Shown piece by piece: positions 49,257 through 58,325 of a stretch of 64,000 nt of DNA. How positions within the stretch are numbered: the stretch's first letter is position 1; every line of letters begins with the position of its first letter. The DNA is taken from assembly GCF_014805625.2 (NCBI RefSeq), contig NW_023998456.1:1280957-1344956 (forward strand), given 5' to 3'. The notes beneath the pieces are model-generated. The model worked only from the letters and a program-made list of their open reading frames with translations. It searched no databases and had not been told where the DNA came from. Position numbers and translations under genes: made by a program. Source of the DNA: Glossina fuscipes (lineage: Eukaryota; Arthropoda; Insecta; Diptera; Glossinidae).

Positions 49257-50471
49257 TTGTATACGCTTATTCTCGAAAGTGGCACAATACATGTAAAGAA
49301 ATTTATTCAAACATTCTCAGTTGTATGGAATTTGTATTTTTGCTCAGATGGTTGGAATTTGTATGCAAATCTCGCATCGATAGCTTTTTTACAAAGACCT
49401 GTTGAATTATTGAAAACGAACAACAGCACCAGTCCTACGTTAAAACCGAAACCTTGTTCACATTTAACGGGCCGTGGAGCTCAACTGATTAACATGATAC
49501 GGCAGAAAAAGCTGGAGGCTAATAGCAACCAATCGACAAGTGTAGCTTCTACGCCGCATCACGCTGAACTGATGGAATGGACTGGTACGGAACACACTTC
49601 TACGCCATTACAAACCAAAGGGCTTTTGGTTTTTTCTAAACGTCTACCATCGCCGACAGCCAGTCCTTCCGTTAGTATACTAAAACGTAAATTGCATCAG
49701 GATACCCTAGATGATATGACATCGTACGACTCACCCGCTACGAAGCGAAAAGGAGTGAGTTTTCACGATCCCCCGGTTTCCGTTACAAAGGAATATAACC
49801 CCAAACGGTTAGCAGAAAATAAAAATATTTCAAGAAATTTTTCTAAATATATATTTTCCTTTTCTAGTTGTCTCATTATGGATAAACTAAACACTTTGCC
49901 CTCGCCGTTAGAGATTAAATATGTCTTAAGAAGACGTAGCAAATTGGATAGCTTAATCGAAACTGAAAAATATCCTCATAACGCGGAAGGTAATAATGAG
50001 AAGAGCCCTGCTGATGGAAAAACATCAACAGATATGGATATGGTAGATAAGAATGCTTTAGATTCGCTTAGATGGGATGACAGTCGTAATACATCTGCCA
50101 ATAGTGGTGATAACCCAGCAGAAGCAGGCAGTACTACTTCTGAATTGCACTCGGACAATAGTGCCTTAGACATGCCTGATGAACATCAATGCATATCTCA
50201 TAGCCTAGCAGGTGAGTTAAATTTTGAAAATGCTTTGAAAATAGTTACAGAACAGTGTTCATTGGATAACCTATTGATCAAATATTTTACTCTCGAAAAG
50301 TCACCACAACTTAAATTTACAAATACTGTAGCAAAATTTCTCTCAGACGCTATGATTACACATGCAAAAATCAAAAGCAATGTCTTGGAAACTTTTTCAG
50401 AAAATCATTCGAAAGATTTTCTAGATCATGCCGTACGTGTGACACAGGACAGTAGATTCGTAGACATTTAA
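49257..50471 (+). pseudogene. Rif1 C-terminal fragment with PP1-docking motifs
   Basis: A single open frame of 404 codons. After an unrecognised but coding-like start (residues 1-50), it carries GRGAQLINMIRQKK. Then come the two protein-phosphatase-1 docking motifs of metazoan Rif1: SILK at residues 140-143 (49674-49685) and KGVSF, an RVxF motif, at residues 165-169 (49749-49763), with HDPP after it. A Ser/Thr-rich linker and a helical C-terminal domain (FENALKIVTEQCSLDNLLIK to the TAA) follow. Rif1 recruits PP1 to counter DDK at late-replicating DNA. A 60-nt segment 49808-49867 (GTTAGC...TTCTAG) looks like an intron but stays in frame. The HEAT-repeat N-terminus, most of the protein, is not in the window upstream. 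Either this is a truncated duplicate or the rest lies elsewhere through rearrangement. The frame has no stop over 1.2 kb, unlike its neighbours. Confidence 0.7.
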
Positions 50472-50599
50472 AGCCTTCTTTGGTGGGAGTCCATTTTTTA
50501 AATTGGTTAAAAGTTTGATAACATTTGAACCTGTGTAGCAATTTTCAAGAAAATATCCGTAGTGATCGTGAAGGGTCAAACTTGAGTTGATTATTCTAC

Positions 50600-51440
50600 C
50601 TAGAAATTTGAGGGAGGAAGATTGTTTGATTTTCGTGCCGTTAACTGTGATGAAGAAAATTTCGTTAGAGCCCTTGGCAAAACGAATATTTTTGATTTTT
50701 CAGGATTAAAAAATAAATTTAAATCAGCGCAATCTCCATAGAGGCAATTGGATTTGATATTAAGATTACGAACTGCTTCTACGTATTGAAATAGATGGGT
50801 TGTATTGTCCTGTATTGGATGTAAGCCGGCTGTATATAGATTAAAAAGCAGTGGACTGAGACAACTATCTTGAGGTAGACTTTCACAAACTTCAACTAAA
50901 TTTGAGCCCAACATAAGAGTTCACAAAGAAAGGAAATTTAGAATCCACAATCTACATTTTGACGGTATTTTAAAATCAGTTAGAATATCACTTAGTTTCC
51001 CTAAATCGACACAGTCATACGCTTTATTGATGTCTAAACTAAAATTTAACTACCTGATTACCATTTGCTTTCTCACTTGCTATTTTGAGAAGAATCTCAT
51101 TAAGACAAGTACTGGTGGAAATTGTGCAGAAATTTTGTGAGTGTTTCTTTGATCATTTGGTTTGTAATTTTTAAAAGTACAGACAGGAGGGGTAGAGGTC
51201 TGAAATTTGTAAAGTTTTCTAGATCTTTTCCAGCTTTAGGAATGGTACAATTTTAATTGTATGCCAACCTACAGGAAAAGGCTTAGTCATCCAGCGATCA
51301 TTTATCGCAGATAGCGGAGCTGAAAGGCTTGAAGCGGAAAAAATCTTTACCACTTGGTATTTAATACCGTCATGACCCGTTGCTGTAGATTTCTTTTTTG
51401 ATTTAAGGATATATGTTCTTCCAATTAAAATGCAGAGATG
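50600..51440 (-). mobile_element. Jockey-group LINE remnant (reverse transcriptase)
   Basis: The minus strand carries FPKAGKDLENFTNFRPLPLL with SVLLKITNQMIKETL (about 51140-51250), then, after damaged sequence, ESLPQDSCLSPLLFNLYTAG and FQYVEAV (50770-50890), where the family has GLPQGS.LSPLLFN.Y and YADD. It ends in FNPEKSKIFVLP (family NP.KT). The catalytic YADD is replaced by YVEA, and frames are broken. It lies directly downstream of the Rif1 fragment in the opposite orientation. Confidence 0.75.
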
Positions 51441-52842
51441 TCTTCTACTTGCAAGTTAAGCGAGAGAATATTAAGAGCATTTGTTGTTGGAAGCTGGGCT
51501 TTCAGCCATTCTAGGTAAGGTCGTTCCAAATGGGGTGTATCCTACGGCGTTATTCTAATTTAAGGCAAGAAGATTTAATTCTAACATTTTATAATAAAAC
51601 TTTTTGCAAAATAATGATTTGACGCAGAAATTTGATACGATAAGGTTAAACCAAACCAAAACTCTAGACAGATAATAACAATTAAGAAAGTTATATTCAG
51701 ATGGAGCCGAATCTCGCATTCTCACCATTGAAGTCTTTGATATGCCATTTTAATTGCCGTAAAAAAGTGAATGCAATAAAATTAATCCAAAGTCTTTTAT
51801 TACACTAGACGGTACCGCATCGTCACGGTAATCCGAAATAATTTTGAATTCATACACTTGCCTTGTCGCCTTCTACTCTCCAAGTCCTTTTATATGATAA
51901 CCATATCGCCGGTATTAATAAGAAAAAATTAATTCAACAGGAGGTTCACCATATTTATGTCAGGATTAACCCATTTTTAGACAGATAATATATCTCCATT
52001 TGAGGGATGCATAAAATAGTTTTAAACATTCAGTCTTGTTTATGTTATGATTAATAAAAAAAATTTAATCACTTGTGACTTTTTGTGAGCATAACGATTT
52101 TTTCCAATTGTATACATAAATAGTTTTGTTTTTCGTAAAGTAAATGTGGAAAATTGCAATATTCTATCTTCCATTAATTGGTGAGTAATGAGCAAAATCC
52201 ACAAATTTGTGTTTAGGAAAATGTAGTTGCGTTACGCATCACTGCCGGTTTTTGTTGTACAATATTTTGGCCCAGTTTCAATATAAAACTTAGGCGCAAA
52301 GACTTCTAATGTTTCCAAATATGGGAAAAAAATATGGCAGACGTACGACTCGGAAATGGCAGTAAAATATTAATTGAAAACGAAGGAATATAAGAAAAAA
52401 ATGAAAGAAAAGACTATAACCTAAACTGAAATTTAACCTTATTAAGGCTCAAAAAAAGAATTTCTCATCCTTTCCAACTTGGCGCGACGAATCACCTGCA
52501 TTGATCCGCTAATTTTAAAAACAAGGGCGTTTATGAAGAGTATGAAGCGACGAAATAAATTCGGCGAGTCGTCTGTTGTTCATTTGCTGATCCACAGAAG
52601 AAGATGAAGAAGAAGAAATAGCTGTTATATATTAACAAACTGAGTTTCAGCACTCGCTGAACATATGTCCTTATAATGTAAAGTCACAAAGATGACTGTT
52701 TGTGAACGTTTCTTTTTTTGGAGGGAAAATTTGCGAGCAAGTATGTAAGTGATGGGCTTTGCAGTATGTTTCTCGGATGTTCATCTACTTGAAGTTGTAA
52801 ACTTAATTATTATAAAACACAGCAAGTAAGAAAGGAATAATA
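51441..52842. other. Stretch without a supported gene
   Basis: AT-rich DNA with no recognised domain. The last 100 bases before 52843 could be the leader of the Cdt1-like first exon. No TATA box or initiator with good spacing was found there. Confidence 0.4.
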
Positions 52843-53330
52843 ATGGCGCAATCTTCAATAACATCATATTTTTCAACTCGTAAGAGAGCCGTAGCTGAGG
52901 ATATTATTAACACAAAGACACGCGTATGTACTCATTTTACTATATGTATATTGGAAAATACCTTAATTGCATAAAACCGGAAAGTTTTGAAGATGTCGGC
53001 TTGCAGCATTCGCAACTGAGACAAAAAAATTAATTTTAGAAATTTTTCTTCCTTGAGGAAGAAGCAGAGGATAAAAGTAAGTAAATTTTTCTTTTTTTTT
53101 TTTTAAAAATTCTTATATATTTTCTTTTCAGATTTAGAAACGACTTTGACTTTGCAACGGGATGCCCGCCAGGTCGCCCCAATTGCTCCGAAAAAAAAAA
53201 AAGGCGCCGGCGCAAGAAACGAGGGGCGCCGATGCAATTGGACACAACAGATTTACGCCACAAAATCGAGCGGTTAAGGCGCCGCAGAAATAATTATGGC
53301 AACTCAAACACCTCAAACAAACCGCAAAGA
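52843..53330 (+). pseudogene. Cdt1 (double parked) N-terminal fragment with PIP-box degron
   Basis: ATG at 52843 opens MAQSSITSYFSTRKRA. The block QSSITSYF fits the PCNA-binding PIP box (Q..I..YF), followed by a basic TRKR. This is the layout of the PIP degron at the extreme N-terminus of animal Cdt1, which CRL4-Cdt2 uses to destroy the licensing factor in S phase. Exon 1 (52843-52923) ends at a GTATGT donor. An exon-like piece (FFFLEEEAEDK, about 53038-53073) ends at GTAAGT, and another starts after TTTTCTTTTCAG at 53130 (LETTLTLQRDARQVAPIAPK). Behind a poly-A run the frame shifts to QLDTTDLRHKIERLRRRR. Introns are kept, so it is a DNA-level copy. The geminin-binding and winged-helix parts are absent, and the piece runs into unrelated sequence before 53480. 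Assignment rests on a short motif and its position. Confidence 0.55.
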
Positions 53331-53589
53331 AAAGAAAGAAACCAAAAAAATATCCAAATAAATATCCAAATAAATATGTAATGTGGCATTTTTACAAGGA
53401 ACACCTATGAAATTCTCTGCTAAAATAAAATTGTTTTTTTTTCGTATGCAAAAACCAAATAAAACTAAAATTTGAAATTTTGTGCTGTGGCTTAGTTCGA
53501 ACATCGAGACTTATTCCAAGATTCCTATATTCCGTTTTGTACCATTACGTAATACGTTTCCGTTTAGAAAATTTTCTGTCAAAACTTCT

Positions 53590-53645
53590 GCATTCATCTC
53601 CCCTTGTACGTCTCCTGAATAGTTTTATACAATTTNNNNNNNNNN
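53590..53645 (+). repeat. Repeat fragment ending in a 10-N assembly gap
   Basis: CATTCATCTCCCCTTGTACG, TCTCCTGAATAGTTTTATAC and AATTT at 53590-53635 match 63040-63083. They run directly into ten Ns at 53636-53645. The gap length is nominal, so sequences on either side may not be truly adjacent. Confidence 0.9.
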
Positions 53646-53845
53646 GCAGCTGTTCTTCTTTTATTTATGCAAGAAGAGGAGGCATTTTGGGCTTTGAATA
53701 CCTTAATAGTGGATAAAAAGTATGCAATGCATGGCAGTTGGTTCTTCTCATGTAATCTACTTGCTTGACTTCATCTCATCCCATTTTAGTACATGATCGC
53801 AACTTTAAAATAGGAATATAAGCCGTAATCAAATGAAATATAATA

Positions 53846-55139
53846 GATTGGGAAAAAAGAAATCCATTATTTTTATATGAACTTCAGGACTTTGTTTAAC
53901 ATGCTCCGGATTGTCCGATTTAGGTCAAATATGCACCGTTTTGTTGTATGATTTGTTGCCATTTTAAAGGTAACTTCAAAATGCCTCTCTCATAGAAGTC
54001 CTGGTCTCTATTTGCAAAAAACTCTAGTAGTCGATTTTCACAATCCTCCCTAGATTCCAGTTTTTTATCAATAAAGAAATTTTGCAATGCAAGAAAAAGA
54101 TGATAATCGCTTTGTGCCAAGTCCGGACTGTATGGCGGATGCATTAAAACTTCCCAACCAAGCTCCCGAAGTTTCTGGCGCGTCACTGTAGATGTGTGTC
54201 GCCTAGCGTTGTCCTGTTGGAACACGACACCTCTCCTGTTGGCCAATTCTGGCCGTTTCTGGTCAATCGCTATCTTCAAACGGTCCAGTTGTTGACAGTA
54301 AAAATCAGAATTTAGCGTTTGGCCATATGAAAGCAACTCATAATAAATAATAATAATAATAATCCCCTTCCAGTCCCACCAAATGCATAGCAAAACGTTC
54401 CTGGCCGTTAGTCCTGGTTTGACCACCGTTTGAGGTGCTTCACCGCTCTTTGACCACGATCATTTTCGCACAGGGTTATCGTATGTGATCCATTTCTCAT
54501 CTCCAGTCACCATTCGTTTAAGAAATGGGTCTATCTCATTCCGTTTGGCCAAGGCTTCGCAGATGGAAATTCGATCCATCATGTTTTTTTCTGTTGATTG
54601 GTGTGGCACCCAAACATCGAGCTTCTTTTTGAATCCAGCTTTGTGTAAATGGTTTAAAACTGTTTTATGGTCGATTTTTAGCTCCTGGGCGATGTTACGA
54701 CTGCTAACATGCCGGTCAAGTTCGATCATTTCTCCGATTTTATCGACATTTTCGACGACCGGCCTACCTGTGCGAGGTGCATCTTTAACATCAAAAATTC
54801 CTGAACGGAATCTACGAAACCAAAATTGCACATAATTGGCTGTTACAGTATCGGAACCATAAACACCATTCACAATTTTAGCCGCCTGGCTTGCATTTTC
54901 GCCTTTGTCAAAGAAAAACTGTAAAATGTACCGAATTTTCTCTTTGTTCACTTCCATTTTTAACACGCTGTAACTCACAACTGAAAGCACCAAACAAAAA
55001 ACAGCAGAAGAATTTTTTTTACTGCGAAATGTCACCTTTCCAACGAGCATAAATCTAAAATTGTTTGATCGATGCTTTACGAGAAATCTATCAGTGCAGC
55101 CATCTACCGAAAAAATAATGGATTTCTTTTTCCCCAAAC
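53846..55139 (-). mobile_element. Mariner transposon, nearly complete
   Basis: The element of about 1294 bp is bounded by TA target duplications (53844-53845 and 55140-55141). Its terminal inverted repeats are GATTGGGAAAAAAGAAATCC on the left and, read inward from the right, GTTTGGGGAAAAAGAAATCC, both continuing ATTATTTTT. The transposase is on the minus strand (54957 to 53920). Only one nonsense codon and a small in-frame insertion separate it from an intact frame. It is the youngest-looking mobile element here, inserted between the Cdt1 and RpL23 fragments. Confidence 0.95.
53920..54957 (-). pseudogene. Mariner transposase with one premature stop
   Basis: The frame starts MEVNKEKIRYILQFFFDKGE at 54957 and has the helix-turn-helix N-terminus (GENASQAAKIVNGVYGSD), the linker region with WVPHQSTEKNMMDRI, and the DD34D catalytic triad: Asp in TGDEKW, Asp in FQQDNARRH and Asp in SPDLAQSDYHLF. 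The wording fits the mellifera/Famar-like branch of mariner. A TGA at 54460-54462 replaces the Arg codon in the PVRKRSWS region (CGA to TGA by inference), and the frame then continues unchanged to 53920. ATT repeats add four Ile codons (WKGIIIIIIYYELL, about 54340-54365). ARRH and AQSD differ from the usual ARPH and APSD. Inactive as it stands. Confidence 0.93.
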
Positions 55140-55141
55140 TA

Positions 55142-55625
55142 ATATAAATTAGATAAATAATTTCTAAACGTAAAATAAATAGCCTTTATTTCTTCTTGTA
55201 CATTATTTTCTGTTTGTTTTATTTGTATGTAGACATGCAAACCCATGTTATTTCTCAACTGCCACAAAATTTGGAAAAGTCTGCAAAGTTGAATAAATTC
55301 GTTTCATTCATGCATTTATCGTATTTATTGATATTTACTTATATTACTCTGAAGGGTAAATTTCGATTTATGGCAACATCTTTCGCGATTTGCAATTATG
55401 GCAGCACCTCACTCTTCCTTTTCTTAATTCTCAATTCTTTTGATTTCTTTTCCTTAACAAGACAGCACGAAAAATGTCTAAAAGAGGTGAATTCCCGCAA
55501 AATATTAGTGTTAGTGAATGCTAAAATATGCTTTTACAATGTTTAGTGATTGAGAATAAAACATAATAAAATTAATGAACATAATAACATTAATATATTG
55601 GCTCTTCTCTTACGGCGTTGCGGCA
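55142..55625. other. Stretch without a supported gene
   Basis: A 116-codon plus frame (55196-55546) with hydrophobic segments starts right after the mariner. It has no recognised domain and its composition matches the local AT-rich background. I do not call it. Confidence 0.4.
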
Positions 55626-55626
55626 T

Positions 55627-55905
55627 AGGACGTTGTGAAACCGCGGGAGGACAATTTCGCATATTGCTTAGTTTGTAGGCGCTGTGATGAACTACGCTGA
55701 CAATATTGGTATTATTTCCTAAAGCTTAAGAAAGTGTGAAGTCATTCATTTAAAAAAACTTTTACATTCGCTAAAAATCTATACGTAATTGCTGTGCACG
55801 GAATTCGTGGTCGCTTGAATCGTTTACCAGCTGCTGGCGTCGGTGATATGTTTGCGGCCACTGTCACAATGGCTAAACCTGAGTTGAGGAAAAAATGCAG
55901 TGAAT
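55627..55905 (+). pseudogene. Ribosomal protein L23 fragment, N-terminal two thirds
   Basis: The plus strand reads TAGGQFRILLSL, then with a frameshift VGAVMNYADN, corresponding to the start of uL14/RpL23 ([21 protein letters not shown]). After about 90 bp of AT-rich sequence, placed like an intron, it resumes as [20 protein letters not shown] and [20 protein letters not shown], then breaks off. RpL23 is a component of the 60S subunit interface. The remaining C-terminal third is on the opposite strand 0.5 kb away. Confidence 0.9.
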
Positions 55906-56365
55906 AAACTTAAAAATATTTCAGAATTGTATTTAATTTTGTGAAAAGACGGCCAAACACCATTATTTGGTGGTGCCGAACATCGTCAAGCGCCTACAGG
56001 CGATCATCATGTTGCTGGTTGCTTTCTTCCGGACAGCAGGATCGCGCAGCAGCGACGTGGTCCACCGAACAAATTTACTCGGATTCGTATTATTTATGCT
56101 GCTGTCTAGAAAAAACTTTAGGGAGGAAAACGATCCGAATGTCACATCCTTCTAAGGAATAAACTGTCCTCCCTCCTTGCAATATCCCCTGCATTCCAAT
56201 GGTGAGTTTCAATTTATCTTTACTGATTGTCATTTATAAGAGATCCATGCAGCATTTAAGGAAACATACGAGGTTTTCTACGCGTAACAACGGCAGTAGC
56301 CATAGAACCAATTTGCTTGGCTATAGACTAGTCATACTTTTAGCAGGAATAAACTTCAGAGGACA
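55906..56365 (+). other. Spacer between the two RpL23 pieces, with an internal diverged duplication
   Basis: Two related segments, about 56064-56128 and 56304-56362, each read HRTNLLG followed by a hydrophobic stretch and NFR on the plus strand (RTNLLGFVLFMLLSRKNFRE against RTNLLGYRLVILLAGINFRG). The source is not recognised. Open frames on both strands are present. The segment may be part of another transposon inserted at the RpL23 breakpoint. Confidence 0.4.
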
Positions 56366-56500
56366 TCAACGTAGATCGGCACATTTTTTTGCAACGGGTC
56401 CAGTTATAGCGGAATCTTTCAATTCGCCTTTATTGTTCACTAAAATCCCCGCGTTATGCTCAAAACGCCGTCCCTCCTTCGGTATGTCTTTCTCTGTTGT
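56366..56500 (-). pseudogene. Ribosomal protein L23 fragment, C-terminal third, inverted
   Basis: The minus strand reads [12 protein letters not shown] in one frame and [20 protein letters not shown] with [11 protein letters not shown] in the next. This matches the RpL23 end (RQRK..RR.DGV.....[32 protein letters not shown]). It continues exactly where the plus-strand piece at 55905 stops, so the gene was cut near its KPELRKK/VIRQRK boundary and one part was turned around. A frameshift lies between the two words. Confidence 0.9.
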
Positions 56501-56580
56501 ATGATTACAGCTGAGTTGATCGTTTCTTGAGTTGGGAATTCCCGTTTGAGTTTTTTTGAGAATAGATGCGAATCGGTTGC

Positions 56581-57036
56581 TCACCGATGTACCGCGCGAT
56601 TGCGTATCCGGTGTCCTACTTCGATTGGCGACATCCTATCCATCATTAGGTTGGGCAATATTTCGCCATCTAGGTCGTACGGTACGAACTGCTCCTCGTT
56701 TCTCGCTTCGAGTTTGTAGTTCATTTTGTCGATTACGAAGAAATCGTCTTTTGGCCTGTAACCGCTCAACCAACTCGACAATTGAAACTTCTTCAGTCGA
56801 TCTACAAGCTCCATTATATCTACTGGCAACCGGGTCCTCATTCGAAATCCGATCGCCATGTTGTAAAAAATTTTTTCCAGGTGATTCTGGCTCACCCTAT
56901 ACGGCAGGATGGTTATGCCAGGGTAAACTTGGAGTAGGTTCTCTACTAAGTATTTAAACTGGGTTATTGTGTGGCATATATCCCCCACTTTATTCTTCTT
57001 CTTATGCTTCAATAAAAGAAGCAGTGAAATAAACAT
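56581..57036 (-). mobile_element. P-element/THAP9-like transposase remnant 2
   Basis: A 151-codon minus frame contains QVYPGITILPYRVSQNHLEK and IFYNMAIGFRMRTRLPVDI, matching the C-terminal block of remnant 1 (YPGITIHAYRVSQDLLERFF). The DNA also aligns (CTATACGGCAGGATGGTTAT with GCCAGGGTAAACTTGGAG, against CTGTAGGCGTGGATAGTTAT with GCCAGGGTAAGCCTCCAG near 37490-37535). Downstream DDFFVIDKMNYKLE resembles the domain end. No terminal repeats were recognised. Two diverged copies 19 kb apart show that the family was once repeated in this genome. Confidence 0.5.
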
Positions 57037-57309
57037 GAATAATCAAAAAACTTACTCAAGTGTGTTTTCATAACGTATCCTTATCGAAAAATGTTGTCTT
57101 TTTAGTTTCTAGATTAAAAGTATCCAAGTACATAGAAGGCTAGGAGGTCCGATATTAAGCAGATACAATTTCACACAAAGTGATCATGTTATATGTTATA
57201 TATAATGCAGACAGTATTCTTAATCAGAATGCGATCTCGAATCACCTGACTAAAGTGTTCTTACTTCTTTTTATTTTTATTACGGCGTCTTTTTGCCCTA
57301 CATTCCTTC

Positions 57310-57420
57310 TTGCACAAGCACATATACGTTTGTGCGGATGTACGCGGTACATACAGAAGAAAGTGTGATAGTTGTACCTTTTATTATGCCGTTCAACTCA
57401 GAATCATCTTTCGGGTCGAC
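57310..57420 (+). repeat. Dispersed TGTCCGTC-type repeat, 5' part
   Basis: TTTGTGCGGATGTACGCGGT, ACATACAGAAGAAAGTGTGA, ACCTTTTATTATGCCG and TTCAACTCAGAATCATC correspond to the head of the 14.24-kb copy. The TGTCCGTC block is lost. The rest of 57037-57580 shows no gene. Confidence 0.5.
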
Positions 57421-57581
57421 TTAACCTTAGCTAACTGTGAAAATTTGTTAAAAGGAAAATTTCTTCACAAAAGTTTCTGTGCGACGGTATTTTGATGTTC
57501 TAAATTGAAATGGAATATTTGGTTCTGGCGAGATAACTTGAAACCCTCTCTCTTATAGCCGATATTACGAAAACTGAATCT

Positions 57582-57776
57582 CTATATATAGTTAAAACAT
57601 CCACAGTTCCTAACCTCTATAACTTTTGATATTGACATATTCAATAGCATAAAGTTTGATTTCATGCATTGTTCAATCCGCTCTAAAATGTCATGAACGA
57701 TCATTTGTAATGCATCTATTGACTGAGGGCCATGAAACAACAATTGAATATTATCCGCAAAAGCGTACACGTGCAC
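57582..57776 (-). mobile_element. LINE reverse-transcriptase catalytic fragment
   Basis: A minus frame reads VYAFADNIQLLFHGPQSIDA, then LQMIVHDILERIEQCMKSNF. FADN stands for the F/YADD catalytic box of a jockey/I-type reverse transcriptase (second Asp changed to Asn). The following helix with Asn/Met-rich MLLNMSISKVI fits the N..KT region. Only this piece remains. Confidence 0.65.
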
Positions 57777-57864
57777 AAATTAAAAAAATTTAATTCACAT
57801 TATTTTCTTAACACTCAACAAAAAAAAATTCCTTTCACAAAAACTTTCTCATAAAAAAACTTGT

Positions 57865-58035
57865 TTAAGAGTTTGGCCGAATAAACCGTCCGAATAAACA
57901 GAAGCAATGCGCCTGCGCCTGCAATATTTCTGGTGGTTTGAAGAAACCGTTATCTTCTTTCATTACAGATACATACACATGAAAGCACACAATTATTAAA
58001 AGCAAACTAGCAGAATTGAAAAGAATTGCCATTTC
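57865..58035 (-). other. Small open frame with signal-peptide-like start
   Basis: From an ATG at 58033-58035 on the minus strand the frame reads MAILFNSASLLLIIVCFHVY, then a polar stretch with three cysteines, ending RFIRPNS. It looks like a short secreted peptide of about 56 residues, but there is no promoter or conservation evidence. The ATG lies in the segment duplicated at 62.37 kb, where the frame does not continue. Possibly chance. Confidence 0.2.
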
Positions 58036-58253
58036 ATAATTAAAATATAACACATTTTTTATAATAAAACAGTTTACAACACAGTGATAAAAGATGGTTC
58101 GATTCTAAATACTTCTGTTGACAGTGGTACGAAGATGAAACAAAATGTGAAAATAGAAAAATTTGTGCTTATATTAATTTTTTTTTTATTTTTTAAGATC
58201 CTGATTTCTCAGGAGTACCGACATCTGTTCACGAACTTATTGATAAAGGTTAT
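58008..58253 (+). repeat. Inverted duplication, arm A
   Basis: This segment matches the reverse complement of 62202-62377: TAGCAGAATTGAAAAGAATT, then, after 75 bp absent from the partner, CTAAATACTTCTGTTGACAG, TGGTACGAAGATGAAACAAA, a poly-T tract, AAGATCCTGATTTCTCAGGA and GTACCGACATCTGTTC. An acceptor-like T-tract plus AAG precedes a coding-like stretch DPDFSGVPTSVHELIDKGY shared by both arms, so the duplicated unit probably held an exon of an unidentified gene. Confidence 0.9.
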
Positions 58254-58325
58254 GTAAATATTGCAATTTTTTTTATTTTTATCTATATATATATATTGTT
58301 TCATCAATTCTCTTTATTATCATTG

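Noticed and set aside
53134..53316. Minus-strand frames across the Cdt1-like exon
   Set aside because: Shadows of plus-strand coding sequence with a poly-A/poly-T tract inside.
55196..55546. 116-codon hydrophobic frame after the mariner
   Set aside because: No recognised domain; hydrophobicity follows from T-rich sequence.
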